From: Colletotrichum lupini
Lineage: Eukaryota; Ascomycota; Sordariomycetes; Glomerellales; Glomerellaceae
DNA: 64,000 bases
Direction of reading: 5' to 3'
NCBI RefSeq assembly: GCF_023278565.1
Contig: NC_064677.1
Coordinates: 6,448,001-6,512,000 of the forward strand
Under the pieces are notes generated by a model. That model saw only the letters and a program-made list of their open reading frames with translations, was not told where the DNA came from and did no database searches. The position numbers and the translations under genes were made by a program. The first letter of the stretch is position 1. Every line of letters begins with the position of its first letter. Below are positions 17,159-30,167 of the stretch, in pieces.

Positions 17159-20000
17159 GGCGGGAATACTCTTCTCTATCGTCTTTTCTTCTAAGGCGGG
17201 GTTTAAACTACGACGGACCAAGACGGAGACAAGGCTGAGACGAAGGGTGAATGGGACACTGGGGGACGGGACGGATAGAGGACTATGCAGGAGGAGGAGG
17301 ATGGGCCTTCAGCAACAGCTGCTGGCGACGGCAGCGGCGGCTTGGAAGATTGCGGGGAGAGAAAGAGAGAAAGCGCGAGAGAGACTGAGGACGAGGGGGA
17401 GGGGTAAAGACAGAAGCTCGGGGCCCGGCGTGGTGGTGAAGGTAAAGCTTAAAGACTCAGCTCAACTTAGTAGCCCTCATTGTTTCGAAAGGTAAAACAT
17501 GTTGGCGTGGTTGGACGACAGACGATAGAGAGAAAGAGAGGATGGGGCCTCGCGGCGGAGGGCTGGCGGGTGCTGGTGCACTGTGAAGTCTGACTGTGTG
17601 CCCCGCCTCGCCGTCACTGGTCCGGATCCGAGCGAGGCCCGCAATTCCCGTGTCCCGACGTCTTGGGCGGCGCGCCATTGGCTGAGCTGGGCGTCGCATG
17701 GCAAGCTCTCCCGTGGGACCTTCCTTGAGCCGTGGGCCGTGGTATTCCCCAAAGTGGACGCCAGGATCACGTGGTTACCCCTCTAAAAATTCTGTTCTGA
17801 ACTTCTGATAAGCTGAGGAGGGGAAGGAGGCCCGGTCCGAATGACATGGTGAGGCTCAATTACATCACTGTGAGGTCGGTCAGTCGTCTCCGGGTTCCGT
17901 CCAAGGTGAAAGGAGAAAACTTTGGCCAGGAGTCCGAACACGTGAGTCGGAAGCCAGTGTGAAAGAGCGAACCTTCGGGCGATCTGCGGGACCATCAGCC
18001 TCGCCCGAATCTACCGACGCCGGTCATCCAGGGGAGGGAACATCAGGGACGATTCCATGACAGCCCTATCGCCGTACTAGTGTACATACGCAGAATCACG
18101 CACTGGCCTACCTGACCCTACCTCACGTTGGCCACCTACTGTGTTGGTCATTGGCAGGCAAGCAGTGCAGGCTGGCCTTGGCTTTTTTTCTGCTGGTAAG
18201 TTTGTTATCCACCAGTCACCGCGATGACCGAAAACTAATCATTGCTTCAGGAGCTGGCTCCGCTGATAGAGTACCGGAGCCGCGCGGAAATAAGAGGCAC
18301 GCTTGCACCAGACACCGAACACCAGACACTGTCCACGTCATGGAGACTAGGCCAGTTGCCATCTGTCCGGAGTCTAGACTCCACGCCCTTTCGAGAACGG
18401 CGCTGCGGCGCAGGGAGCCGTAATCGGCATGTCTGTCTGCGTCTGCTTCTGCTTTGGCGATGGGAGGCAGACAACGGCGCAGGACGATGAATGAGCGGTC
18501 ACCCGAGTGGAAGCCCTCAGTCCCCTCACAGCTGTGCTGTCATCTCATCTCCAGTCACTTGTGGATGTCGACATGTTGGCCAAGAAACAAAGGGGTCCAA
18601 GAAGCCTTGGTCTGCTCAGTTCCTTGGTTGAAGTATCAACTCCGAGTCATTGGGCTGGATTACAACAAGAGCGTTTCTTCATGCTCACTCAGACAGGGAC
18701 GGAGGCTTCCACTCATTCATTTAAAGAGGCGCTGGACGCGGCGAAGCTCCAAGCTGTCCCTCGGAACAAGTCGGTAAACGAAGTGCGTTTCCGCGGTGTT
18801 AGCGGTCGAAACACATCTGGTGTTGAAACCCAACAGTGGGTTTGTCAGAAAATTTCGCGGGCGAGTCACCACGGATGATACCCTCGATCGGAGACGAAAC
18901 TCGTATGGTGACTGGTTGGGCGATGGAGATACGTTGTCCGGCGTGGGATTGCTGACATTGACAACAGGCGCAGACCACCACCTCCGGCTCATCCACACCG
19001 ACGGCCGGGCGGGTACCGATTGCCGTGCCGCGCCGATGTGCTTTGTCAGGACCGATTGCCGGGACCACATACACTAGGCCAAGCCGACTAGTGGCCCGGG
19101 CGGAATCACGTCTTATGGCATCATCATGGCGAACTTACACCAGCGTTTCTGTTCAACCAGAAGATCTGCCCCCTTTTGACCCCTATTTTCGACCGCACTC
19201 ATCGTGAACCAGATAATGAGGAGAAGCTCAACCTCGATAGACACGGAGGAGGAGTCCGGTCCCAAATATCTATTTTCTGAACGTCACGGCTCCCGGCTTT
19301 CGGGGCCGGCTGTTGGGGAAAGTTTGCCATTGTCAACATCCACTCCGGCGTCCGGGGCGATGGCGCAATTGCGGGATGTTCGACGGTACGGAGCAACCCC
19401 TGCGACCCATGGCCAATCACATTGCACTGTCTTCGTCACGAAAGGTTTAGCGTCGATGTCGTGATTGCTCCCAGACCACGCCTCTTGCTTAGAGATGCAA
19501 ATTCCTCAGCGCTTGTTCAATGCGATGCTCCAAACAAGCTGCGATTGCGCAATAGTTGGGAAGCGGGCTCTCGTCCCTCAGTCCCTCTCTCGGCCTTTGG
19601 TTCGATCGGGGCTCCTGTCTGAGAATGGGTTGGAAAGCAAATTAGTAATGTTGCTTGGTGATGGCCCTGTGCCCAATATGAACAAGTCATCCTCCTCCCG
19701 CCTCTTTAACTCGCGGTGTAAGTTCTGCCTGCCTCAAGTGCCTCTTGTCCTCATAAATCAACTACTGCCTTCTTCCTCTTCTCTGATCCGAGCATCTGAA
19801 TTCACTTTCCCCAGCTTCAGCATCTTGCGTCATTTGCCTTTAATCCATCTTGTCTCTTGATCAAAGCCTTGTCGAGTGAATTATACCCCGGGTTTTCAAC
19901 ACCCATACACTCTTGCAACCACTACTCGTCATATACTCGTGGTGCCTCGCAACCACACATCAAACCCCTCCTCCCTCAACTCATACACAAACCTCACACA
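17159..20000. other. intergenic region, promoters of SER2 and PAPS reductase
   Basis: About 2.8 kb between divergent genes. Short open frames occur on both strands without any family resemblance. 19680-20000 is CT-rich and CAAC-rich, as in fungal leaders. A sulfur-regulator-like site lies at 19115-19124. No RNA gene or repeat was recognised. Confidence 0.5.
19115..19124 (+). promoter_or_regulatory. possible CYS3/MetR binding site
   Basis: ATGGCATCAT matches ATGRYRYCAT, the site of the Neurospora CYS3 and Aspergillus MetR sulfur regulators. A second site, ATGGCGCAAT at 19360-19369, matches 9 of 10. Both lie 0.6-0.9 kb upstream of the PAPS reductase start, a gene this regulator is expected to control. 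Confidence 0.4.
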
Positions 20001-21047
20001 ATGGCTGCCGTTGCTGAGCCCACGACGCAGACGTCCTCCGTCGAGTCGTCTCCTCGGTTGAACGCCGCCGATGCGGCAAAGCTTGATCGTGTCGAAGTCG
20101 AGTCCGGATATGGTTCCGCCACCGATGCCTCATCGACATCGTCGTCCATCCCCGCGCTCCCCTTGATCTCCCTCACCCAACCCCACCTCAAGCACCTCAA
20201 CGACCAGCTCGAGAACATGCACCCCCTCGACATCCTTCGCTTCTCCAAGATCATGTTCCCCAACCTTTTCCAGTCGACGGCCTTTGGCCTCACCGGCCTC
20301 GTCACCCTCGACATGCTCTCCAAGATCCAAAAGGAGAACCCCTCCGCCGCCAACGTCGACCTCATCTTCCTCGACACCCTCTACCACTTCAAGGAGACCC
20401 ACACCCTCGTCGACCGCATCCAGGAGCGCTACCCCAACGTCGCCCTCCACATCTTCAAGCCCTACGGCGTCGCCTCCACCGAGGAGTTCGAGGCCATGTA
20501 CGGTCCCAAGCTCTGGGAGACCGAGGCCGAGATGTACGACTGGATCGCCAAGGTCGAGCCCCTCCAGCGCGCCTACCAGGAGCTCGGCGTCGCCGCCATC
20601 CTTACCGGCCGCCGCCGCTCCCAGGGCGGCGCCCGCGACAAGATGCCCATCATCGAGGTCGACGACGAGCGCGGCGTCATCAAGATCAACCCCATGGCCA
20701 GCTGGTCCTTCAAGCAGGTGCAGGAGTACATCAAGACCCACAACGTCCCCTACAACGACCTCCTCGACCAGGGCTACAAGTCCGTCGGCGACTGGCACTC
20801 CACCGTCCCCGTCAAGGAGGGCGAGGACGAGCGCGCCGGCCGCTGGAAGGGCCAGCAGAAGACCGAGTGCGGCATCCACAACAAGAAGTCGCGCTACGCG
20901 CAGTACCTCGAGGAGATGGAGCGCAAGGCCGTCGAGGCCAAGGGCGCCGCCCCCGCGTCGTCGGCCGAGGCGGCCAAGCAGGGCGAGGCGGCCATCGCGC
21001 CCATCGTCAAGGCGGAGAAGGAGGAGCAGGCTATCGCATCGATCTAG
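20001..21047 (+). CDS. MET16: phosphoadenosine phosphosulfate (PAPS) reductase
   Basis: Reduces PAPS to sulfite with thioredoxin as donor, in cytosolic sulfate assimilation. Single exon, 348 residues. I chose the ATG at 20001 (CACACAATGGC), not the in-frame ATG at 19857, because the extra 48 residues look like translated leader. Residues 1-50 are Ser/Thr-rich. The core has FPNLFQSTAFGLTGLVTLDM, the nucleotide-binding start, then VDLIFLDTLYHFKETHTLV, ILTGRRRSQGG, and the redox-active C-terminal KTECGIHNKK with Cys at about 290. A single CxxH-type Cys and no paired CC/C iron-sulfur motif points to a PAPS, not APS, substrate. The C-terminal 50 residues are Ala/Glu/Lys-rich. Codon use is strongly C-biased, suggesting high expression. 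Confidence 0.93.
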   Translation: MAAVAEPTTQTSSVESSPRLNAADAAKLDRVEVESGYGSATDASSTSSSIPALPLISLTQPHLKHLNDQLENMHPLDILRFSKIMFPNLFQSTAFGLTGLVTLDMLSKIQKENPSAANVDLIFLDTLYHFKETHTLVDRIQERYPNVALHIFKPYGVASTEEFEAMYGPKLWETEAEMYDWIAKVEPLQRAYQELGVAAILTGRRRSQGGARDKMPIIEVDDERGVIKINPMASWSFKQVQEYIKTHNVPYNDLLDQGYKSVGDWHSTVPVKEGEDERAGRWKGQQKTECGIHNKKSRYAQYLEEMERKAVEAKGAAPASSAEAAKQGEAAIAPIVKAEKEEQAIASI

Positions 21048-23132
21048 AAGCGTTGTTTTGGCTCTGGTGCGATTTGGGACTTGCTTTCTTTTATTAATGA
21101 CCTGTATATACATGATGCATGACGGCGTTCAGGGAGGAAACAAAAATCAAGGGACGGTAAGGGACAGCATGCAGGCGTTCCGGATGAATCCAGGCCAAGG
21201 GCCAGGTGGTATCTCGCATTCAGCGGATACTCGATTCTACTTCGTAGATAGCATAAGCAAAAGACATTATGAATCAATCGATCGATCAATAAACTTGATG
21301 ATCTTAATTAAGTGAGACGTGAAGTGAGGAAAGAGACGTGGTGAGGCTCTAATCTCTGTGTCCCACAGGGACCCCGCATTCGGAGGATTAGTGGAAACCA
21401 CTGACGGCGTATCCTAAGATCATAACACAATCCAAGTGAAATTTGGTGTGGCAAAGATAGCCCACTGACATGTCATCTGCAAAGCTTAATTTTGACAGCT
21501 AGATTGGTTCAGGTGACATCTCGTGACCACCTTCCCAAATCCACAACGATGGATTACTCATATAACACTGCTGCAATCATATGGTTCTTCAGAAAACTGA
21601 GAATATCATCGAATACCATGCATGCTTGATCATATTGTAAGGCAGGAATCTTGGAGCGCCTGGAGCTGATTGGCCAGCTCAGATCGAGGCAATTAAAAGA
21701 TCATGAAGCTGGGTCGCAAGCAGCTCTTGGTGTACCCGTTGGGACCCGTGCAAGAAACATGATTCAAGCCCATGATAGAGTATTCGCTCGCACGAAAGAG
21801 TAGTCTAATATGAGTCTCATTGAGCTTCAATATAATCTACTACGTTCTGCTCATCGAAAATGAATAATGGATGGGATAACTTGAATGATGTGTAGTAAAG
21901 GTCACCCAGGCAAAAGGCATGTCTCATAACATATAAGCAAGCTACGTTGTCTTTCTTTGCTTGACTAAGAGTTTCTCCAACTGTGATTTTTGAAAATGTG
22001 ACACCTTCAGAAAATTTGAAGCGCCCTTGCGTTCATGGCCAGGTCATTTTTATTATCACGAATATTGATGTGATTTCATTACCATCCAATCACTATGCGT
22101 CATGAATATTCAAAACAACCGCCATCAGTGATCAAGCCAAGGATAATATACAAGGACACAAGCAAGGTATCGACGGGTATTCAGGCGATATGCATTGCTC
22201 GTAGGTTGGAAGCACCACGATATTTCTAACCATCTTGTCATCCTCTCTGTCTATTATATGCGACGTTTGTCACAACGGAGCGTAGGATAGTGATTATTTG
22301 CCCGCTACATGGTACCAGGGTAACAGAGAGCCCTTGCAAGTATCATCGAGATCAGCTGACACAACGGACATGAGCGATTTCCAAGTCATTTTACCTGGAT
22401 GTGACCCAAATGAGTGAACCGCATGCTCGGACTCTCCCGAGCTCTTCCCTGTATTGATCCAGGCACGCAATCAGGAAACAAGAAGTGACAGTCATACGAT
22501 GAGCAGTATACCATAGACTCTGGGCATCCAAGATACCGGCGTCGTCGAGCGAATGAATGAGCATATACACGCAAAGCTAGGGATAACGATCACCGACGTG
22601 GCGGCGGTCAAGTTAGATTATATATTAAAAACACAACACCACATGCACCAGATAACGTGATTTAATAAGAACTTTCTCTGGTTCACTATTTCTTCAAGGT
22701 AGCATCGGAGGGCAGGGTAATATACAACAAGCTTGGGTGCGCCGGCTCTCGTCCCGAGGACGCACTGTGTAAAGAGTCCCAAACTCACACGGCTGAGGTA
22801 CCTCACAGCACTCACGACTGCACACTTTTCATCTCACATGAGTCTAACCTGCGGGCAGACTTCACTTACACGCAGCCCAGCGTCGAGGAAAACAACTAGC
22901 TCAACGCCCAACACACGCCCGACTTCCCCGTATTCTTCCATCTCACTGCGACCGAATCAGTCAAGCTGCAGAAGAGAACCACCCGAGGGCAGCAAGGATT
23001 TGTTCCACCGGGTCGAGTGAGAGGCACACCCCTCTCCGTCGAAGGAACCCCCACCACAAGATATCCAAGCCCAAGTCGCATAGGTAGTTTACCAAGCCCA
23101 ACTTGCCCAAGGGTCACACGAGGAAGAGCACC
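21048..23132. other. intergenic region
   Basis: About 2.1 kb. 21060-22700 has moderate AT content and no open frame of interest. 22900-23130 is CCA-rich and probably includes the TYW3 leader. No repeat or RNA gene was recognised. Confidence 0.5.
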
Positions 23133-24443
23133 ATGGCACCGCAGCAGAAGAACCAAGGACACCAACACCTGCCCGTCCCACCGGCAACCTTCACCACCCG
23201 CAAACACAAGATCCTGGAACAGCTCAGCGTGCCCGATGCAGAGTACACCGACGCCTCGCCCAAGGGGTCCGTGGACGTCGGTATCCGCGAGCTCATTGAC
23301 GAGCTCAACGACCTCGACGGTTTCGTCACGACGAGCAGCTGCGCGGGGCGCGTCAGCGTGTTTCTCGAGGGGCGTAAGGCGGGAGGAGCGGACCAGCGAG
23401 CAGCAGTAGCGGCAGTAGCGGCAGTAGCCCCATCATCTTCTCAAGGCAACGAAGGCGATGATACCCCTGCCGCCGCGGCCCTCGAGACGATAGCTGGACC
23501 CGGAGGAAAGGGAGGCGGAGGCACGTGGCTGTTCGTATCGCACGATCCCGTTCCCGGATCGCACGACAACGACGAGGATCTGCTGCGCTTGTTTGGTCTC
23601 GTGGATGAAGACGCGGGAAGAGGAGCAGGGCAAGAACCAGGACGGGCTGTCGGAGTATCGGGTCGTTCTCAGTCTGGGCGACGGAAGCGGCTTGTTCACT
23701 TCAAGTTCGAGCCCATGGTATGCAAGACCGTCCCCCGTTTTCTCTCATGCATGATTTCATTTACACACACATATACTCTCACCTTGCCTCACTAACCTCT
23801 CCTGCCGAGGCAATGTCACCCCAGAGACACATCCCTCCTTTCACACGTAGCCTGCGCAGCAACAAGACTCACATGACTGACATACACCTCCCCTGCATAG
23901 ATCCTCCACGTCCTCACAGCATCTCTACCTCACGCCCAGCTCCTCCTCAAATGCGCCCTCGCAGCAGGTTTCCGCGAAAGCGGCGCCCTGAACCTCCTCC
24001 CCACCGCATCGCAAGGCGAAGACGAAGCCTTGTCGTCATCACCCGTGACACCAATGGTAGGCGTAAGAACAATGGGTCTCGCTCTTGAATCTCTAATCGG
24101 TTACGTCGATGAAGACGCCGCCGAAGGCAGCAGCGCACGTCGGCACTGTACCGTCACGCCAGACTACCTCCGCGACCTGCTCCACATCGCCAACGAGCGC
24201 TTCGTAGAAAACGCCGCCCGCATCGCGCGGTTCCGCACCGCCTTGCAGGAGGCCGTCGCCGGACCCCCGCCAAAGACGGGCGAGGGCGGCGCCGCGTGGG
24301 AGGACGCCGACGCCAGGAGGGAGAGGAAGAGGGCTGAGGGCCTGCGGCGGAAGGAGGAGGTATTGGCTGCTAGGTTGAAGACGCAGCAGCAGGAAGCTCC
24401 GTCAGAGGACCAAGGCCCGATAGAGCTGCTGACTGAGATATGA
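23133..24443 (+). CDS. TYW3: tRNA wybutosine-synthesizing protein 3 (TYW3 family)
   Basis: SAM-dependent methyltransferase of wybutosine synthesis; it acts on the N4 position of the tricyclic base at position 37 of phenylalanine tRNA. Exon 1 is 23133-23717, intron 23718-23900 (GTATGC donor, TAG acceptor), exon 2 is 23901-24443; 375 residues. Exon 1 has the family signature: KHKILEQLSVPDAEYTDASPKGSVD, IRELIDELNDLDGFVTTSSCAGR with the SSCxGR motif, then WLFVSHDP. Exon 1 ends HFKFEPM and exon 2 continues ILHVLTASLPHAQLLLKCALAAGFRESG, which joins the conserved domain exactly. An Ala/Gly-rich insertion (about residues 90-130) and an acidic/Arg-rich tail make it longer than the usual domain. The start has AGCACCATGG. 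It converges with MIC19, 298 bp apart. Confidence 0.9.
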
Positions 24444-24741
24444 AGAATAAACAAAGATAAAGACTTCCGTTGAGGGGGGAGCTTGTGATGTGAACCAAGA
24501 TTCATTCGCCATCTATACACTTTTTATCCTCTTGTATGATTTGCCCGCCAGTAGCATGTTGTTACACTTTCACGTTCTACTGCCCTATTTCTTCTCTTCT
24601 TGATCCAGCGTATCTCTCAAACCCCCTTAGTGGCTCACAAAAAACGCAAATAAGGAAACCGTCCTCTCCCAACGGTCTCCAACTGTTTACAAAGGCAGAC
24701 CCAGAGAGGGCCTCAACAATCCCCATCTTCCCTCATCCAAC

Positions 24742-25476
24742 TCACGAGACAATCTTCTCAACCCACCCCTTCTCTAACCGCTTCACCTCCTCCTTGAAAG
24801 CCTCGACCTCCTGCCAGCAATCGAGCGGCCGGCGGTCATTATCCCGCAGACACCGCACGACGTTGCCGCGCGCCGTCTCAACCGCCTCGGGCAAATCGCG
24901 CACCTTTTTGCGCTCGGCGAGCTTGGCGCGCAGAGCCTCGACCTCCTTCTTGACGCTCTCGTGGCTGCGCTGGCCCTCGGGCGCGGGCTTGTCTTCGGTA
25001 GCGATCTTGTCGTGGGCGAGGCGGAGGGCCTCTGACTCTTTGGCCTGGAGGCGTTTCAGCTCCTCGGCGACGCGGCGCTGAATTTGGATCTCGGTGAGTT
25101 GCGTGCGGGATGCATCAGTCTGTGTTGTTTTAGCGCGAGAGGTTAGCTATTGGATCTTTGGCTTCTTGAGGGAATAGATGCGCCAAGGGGGGGAGGGATG
25201 AAGGACAGATGGAAAAGGTCGAGGCGGAGGACTAGGCTCCGTTTGATGTAGAGCTTTTTATCGGAGGTGTTCCGGTTTATGTAGAGGAGGCAGTATTTAC
25301 CTCATGGCTGGTCTGCAGGGACTCGACGAGGTCGTGGGAGATGCCGCTGGGCGAGCTGCTGCGCGAATCTTGGATCAGCCGACGGATTCTGCGAAAGAGG
25401 GGCAATTGGAATGAACTTACGCCTTCCACAAGTGTGGAGGCGTGCTGGAGGACGGCTTTGACTCGCTGGCACCCAT
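24742..25476 (-). CDS. MIC19: MICOS subunit Mic19 (CHCH-domain protein)
   Basis: Peripheral subunit of the MICOS complex that shapes mitochondrial crista junctions, facing the intermembrane space. Three exons: 25476-25421, 25358-25301 and 25119-24742, 163 residues. Introns have GTAAGT and GTAAAT donors. For intron 1 I used the second of two CAG acceptors, because it gives WKASSPSGISHDLVESLQTS. The N-terminus MGASESKPSSS has Gly2 suited to myristoylation. Residues about 45-110 form a charged coiled coil (RRVAEELKRLQAKESEALRL). The C-terminal half-CHCH has CLRDNDRRPLDC, a C-x10-C spacing, followed by WQEVEAFKEEVKRLE. No cleavable presequence is present, in line with import by the Mia40 route. 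Confidence 0.88.
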
Positions 25477-27486
25477 GATTGCGGCCTCAATGGCTGGAGA
25501 GGTGATTTGAATGTTTGGCCGTGATGGTATGGAATTTTCCGGACCGTGACAGTCGGTCGTCAAGCTGCAAGCTCCGATGGGCCGGCGAAGGTGCACGTGA
25601 CAGACATCATGTTCCGCGACCTTAGTCATCAACCAGACACGGACCACCAAGGATTATGTCATCTTGCTGGATCTCTGGCGTGGTGTGCTTACATAAGACA
25701 TGAACAGACGGCAAGCGGGATTTCGGGCCACAAGCCAGAAAGACGCCTTGAGATTTCGGGCAGCTGTTGCGGGCTGGTACCGATTCCTCATTGTTCATAT
25801 TCCAAACCGCCTTACCCACAATACGCAGATTCTGAACATTGTTCTGGAAGCTTTTGGAGGCGAGCACTATCTCCGTAACCTCTGGCCGGCCGCATCCACA
25901 GTGACCCCCGCGCTCCTACCACGCGCGGCCCTTGGGCCAGGTATTTCATCATCCCATCTTGTTTCAAGGATCGCAGTCAACAGATAGGCGGAGTTGGCAG
26001 ATGGGGTTATCCAAGTTCGCTTTCTGGTTCATCAAGATTGAGACAGGACGGCTATCTCCGTCAGATCCATGAGACGTACGGAGCAGAAGCGCCCACGAAC
26101 TCCCTCTACGTTGGGTTGTCACTGAGCCCAGGATGGATGTGGAAATGTGCATGCCCCGGCGCCAAGAGGGCGGCAAGGGAAAAAGGGAGGAGAAGATACC
26201 TATCGTGATGAGGGGCTAGTCGCGAAAGAGAAGCGTCTGCATACGAATACTGATAGAGGCTAAAGTGACGAGTGAAAATGAGGAAATTTGGACAAATCTC
26301 ACGAACCGTCCGAATATCTCGGCTTCATCTGCACGCGTTTGTGTGCTAATGCATGCCAACGCTCACCTGAAGCGGACGGGGCCTGCAATATCGTTGAAAC
26401 GATAGGTCACCGAACAAGCAAATGACTCCATGGGGGCATCCCCTCTTCACCCACCGCACGTCTGCAGTCTTCCAGGCCTCCTCCCAGACCTCCCAGGCAT
26501 GTTGGCAGGTTGCTGGCGCCTTGTAGCGGGCGGCTTGCCTCCCTCGCAGAATCCCCTCGGCCCCTCTAGACACTGAGGCCCATCTGGTCGACCCGGCCAG
26601 GCGGTTGCGAGGATGCCAAGTACCCACGGTGGACGTTGAACCTGGGAGCCTGGCCCTGGAAGGAGGGAAGACGCCTCTATACGGAATCTGGCTCCGAGGC
26701 CAAGTGCCAGGATGTTCGGATGTGTTAATTTGTTTGCAACGACGCTTAACAGGGACTCCCCGCTGAACTGAGCTGGAACCCCGGCGGGCACGGCTACGCC
26801 GTCACATCCCGCAATTTGTATGCGGCTGGACGAGAATTGCGAGGTCCCAAGGCGCGATTGAAGAAAATTCGCTGGTGGTTTGAAGGAGACGAGAACGTGG
26901 GATGGTTTACCCAGTCGGCTCGTCGCTCCGTCGCCGATGGAGTCCATTGTGAATACACTCTACTATGTATCTTGGCTTTTTTGCTTGGTAACTGTTCGGG
27001 GGCCATGCGAAGGCCGGGGTGCCCTATGCCGAAAGCGTTGATTGCTATCAAGATCAGACCGAGCTTTGACTCCTGACAGACCACACAGACTCCGCGAGCT
27101 GCAGCCGTGACAGAAATCCTCAATGACAAGCGTATGAGTCTAAATTTTATTGAGGGGCAGATAACACCTGTCCAACAGCCGACTGGATGGCTCTAGTAGT
27201 GCTGGAGATCCGACTAACGTTCGATTACGATCCCTCGGCTGCAACTAGCAGGGGAGACGAGATAGGGATATCGTTGATGTCAGTCGTGGCAAAAGGAAGA
27301 AGATTACTTGATAGTTTGGTTGATGAGTTGAGAGCACGGCAACCTCCGGAGCGGTATCACGGAACGTCAGATGAATGCCACGGCAGAATCGGCCGAGAGG
27401 GACGGCATAGCATTATGCCTGAGACGTGTATTAATGACTTTGACGAGGGGCTGATTCACATGCTCAGACAGCTTGAGCAATGAGTG
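25477..27486. other. intergenic region
   Basis: About 2 kb of mixed composition. A 98-residue open frame at 27187-27483 ends just before the target duplication of repeat copy B; I do not recognise it and cannot support it as a gene. 26350-26800 has scattered short frames on both strands only. Confidence 0.45.
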
Positions 27487-27499
27487 GATAGTGGGTTTG

Positions 27500-28356
27500 C
27501 ACTATTTAACTCCATCGTTTTGCATTACTAGAGGATTACCGTAGTATATATAGACGCTACCCTGCCCTCGAATTCCGTACTATTTAACCTTAACCCTTTT
27601 TATAAGTTACCTATTTTTTCCTCTATTCTACCCTCTCTCTTATTAAAAAATCGCTAAAATCATAGTTTTAATAACTTATTAATAAGCTAATACTACTATT
27701 TAAAAATAGATAACTTATACTTATATATAAACGCTAGGAGTTTTATTATTATAAAAATAATAATAAATATATTAAAGTACTTAAAAAGGTTTTTTAATAA
27801 ATTTTTTAATACTATTTAAAGCTATAGTCCTCGAGTTATAAGAAGAAGCTAAGGTATTATATTAATACGGCCCTATTCGTTTTATTAATATTAATAATAG
27901 TCTTTTTAATATAAAATATATTATTAATACTCTACGGTTATATTATTATATTTTATAAATTATACTTAATATTAATAAGGATTTTGATATTATTTTTTAG
28001 TTTATTTCTTAATTTTTTTATTAAAACTATTATTATAAAGTTAGTTTAGTTATTAATATTTTAATAAGTATTTTAATTTAATTTAAAAGCTCTTATAGCT
28101 TTTAAAAAGAGGGTTTTAAAGGACTTATAATTAGACTTTTTACTTATTATAAATAAAACTATTATAATTAAAATTATAATACTAATTATAAACTTTAATA
28201 ATAAGTAATTAATAATATAATTATCTTTTTTTATAATAAGGTTAAAAAGGTATTTTAATTTAAATATTTAGTAAGTATTATATTATTTTATTAAAACTAT
28301 ATTCTTATACTTATAACTTAAAAAGAATTAACTTTTTTTTAATAATAAGGTACTTA
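27500..28356 (-). repeat. RIP-mutated repeat, copy B
   Basis: 857-bp copy in opposite orientation to A and C. On the + strand it starts CACTATTTAACTCC and ends AAGGTACTTA. It is flanked by GATAGTGGGTTTG (27487-27499) and GATAGTGGGTTTA (28357-28369): a 13-bp target duplication with one G-to-A difference. The interior is depleted of C and G. No coding capacity remains. Confidence 0.85.
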
Positions 28357-28369
28357 GATAGTGGGTTTA

Positions 28370-29315
28370 GCTTTTGAACTTCTTTTAGAAATCCCCTCCT
28401 CCTTTGGACACCCATCAGTTCGTTATCACCCGAGCGTCAGTTGCCGTCTCTTCCAGAACCTCGGAAGGGAGGAAAATGGTTGGGTCCTGAATGGATACGA
28501 CGATAGCTGCGCATCTTATGGCCCCGTTTCTGGACAATGTCTGTGTCACCGTTCCACACCACATCGGAATCCGGATGTCTTCTGCTGCACTAGTATGCAG
28601 AATCGAGAGTAGCCTGTGTTGGTGACCTCGTGGCGCTGGACCGAACGGCTTTGGTCTCGGCTTGGATCTCAACTCAGTGAACCAGATCAAGCCTGGCGCC
28701 AAACAGGACCCGAAGATGCGGATGACCGATGGGCACCAACGGAAATCCTAACGGATGAGTACATCATCAACATTGTCTCTGGCCTTGGAGACACTGGCCG
28801 GCTAGACGAGTCGTTTCCAACGGTCGGCTCATGGGGTCACCAAGACGAGACCACGAAGGGAACCACGGGATCTTTTGGGTTGAAAAGTCGGTGGCCCAGC
28901 CAATGATTGGAATTTCTTTTCGTTCATCTCAACGTGTTCCTTGGCGGCTGGGCAGAGGAGGCCTTGTTGGACGGTGGATGAGAGGCCCAGAAGAGACCCG
29001 AAAACCCCGTCGTGTTCGGCCACTTTAGTGGATCTTCTGTGCAAGTCGAGAATTCCTACAGCTTTGTGCCATCTGCGAAGCTGAGGAGACATGTTTAGTT
29101 CAGGTTCAGTCGGACCCATGAGAGATAAGCAGCAAATCAGCAGCTGTTAATGAGAAGGATTGGTTGTTGTGCTTGGCATCTTGCGCGAACTGGTCCAGCT
29201 GGCACTAGCCGATAGGTCGAGGGCGAGTGTTCACCCGAGCCCGCATCCTTGTTCGTCCGGTCTCTTCCCCTGTCGTTTCCTAGGCTGTGTCTGTTCGCCC
29301 CTAGATAAGGGCCCC
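28370..29315. other. normal-composition DNA between repeat copies
   Basis: About 0.95 kb with open frames under 100 codons on both strands and no recognisable domain. It could be a gene remnant, but nothing supports this. Confidence 0.4.
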
Positions 29316-29328
29316 TTAGCTAGCTATC

Positions 29329-30167
29329 TAAGTACCTTATTATCAAAGAAATTTAATTATTTCTAAATTATAAATATAAGAATATAGTTTTAATAAAATA
29401 ATATAATACTTACTTAGTACTTAAATTAAAATACTTTTTTAAACTTATTATATATAAAAAATAACTATATTATTAATTATTTATTATTAAGGTTTATAAG
29501 TAGTATTATAGTTTTAATTATAATAGTTTTATTTATAATAAGTAAAAAGTCTAATTATAAGTCCTTTAAAAGCCTTTTTTTAAGAACTATAAAAGCTTTT
29601 AAATTAAATTAAAATACTTATTAAAATATTAATAATTAAACTAACTTTATAATAATAACCTTAATAAAAAACTTAGTAAATAATATTAAAAGCCTCGCTA
29701 ATATTAAGTATAATTTACGAAGTATAATAACGTAATTATAAAGTATTATTAATATATTTTATATTAAAAAAGGTATTATTAATACTAATAAAATAAATAA
29801 GGCCGTATTAATATAGTACCTTAATTTCCTCTTATAACTTAAAAATAATCGCCTTAAATAGTATTAAAAATCTATTAAAAAGCTTTTTTAAATATTTTAA
29901 TATATTTATTATTATTTTTATAATAATAAGACTCCTAGTATTTATATATAAAAATAAGTTACCTATTTTTAAATAATAATATTAACTTATTAATAAGCTA
30001 TTAAAACTACGATTCTAACGATTTTTTAATAAGGGAGAGGGTAAAATAGAGGAAAAGATAGGTAAGAAAAGGGTTAAGGTTGAATAGTGCGGAATTCGAG
30101 GGCAGGGTAGCGTCTATATGTACTGCGGCAATCCTCTAGTAATGCAAAACGATGGAGTTAAACAGTG
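29329..30167 (+). repeat. RIP-mutated repeat, copy C
   Basis: 839-bp copy, same orientation as A. It begins TAAGTACCTT and ends AAACAGTG. The left flank is TTAGCTAGCTATC (29316-29328) and the right flank TTGGCTGGCTGTC (30168-30180): a 13-bp target duplication whose left copy differs only by three G-to-A changes. It preserves the sequence TTAAAAAGCTTTTTT into which the copia element inserted in copy A. Confidence 0.85.

Noticed and set aside
20130..21113. 327-codon open frame antisense to PAPS reductase
   Set aside because: Product is Leu/Val/Asp/Gly-rich low complexity, the shadow of strongly C-ending codons in the real gene.
27187..27483. 98-codon frame beside repeat copy B as a truncated gene
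   Set aside because: It has its own stop before the repeat and no recognisable motif; no continuation was found after the repeat.
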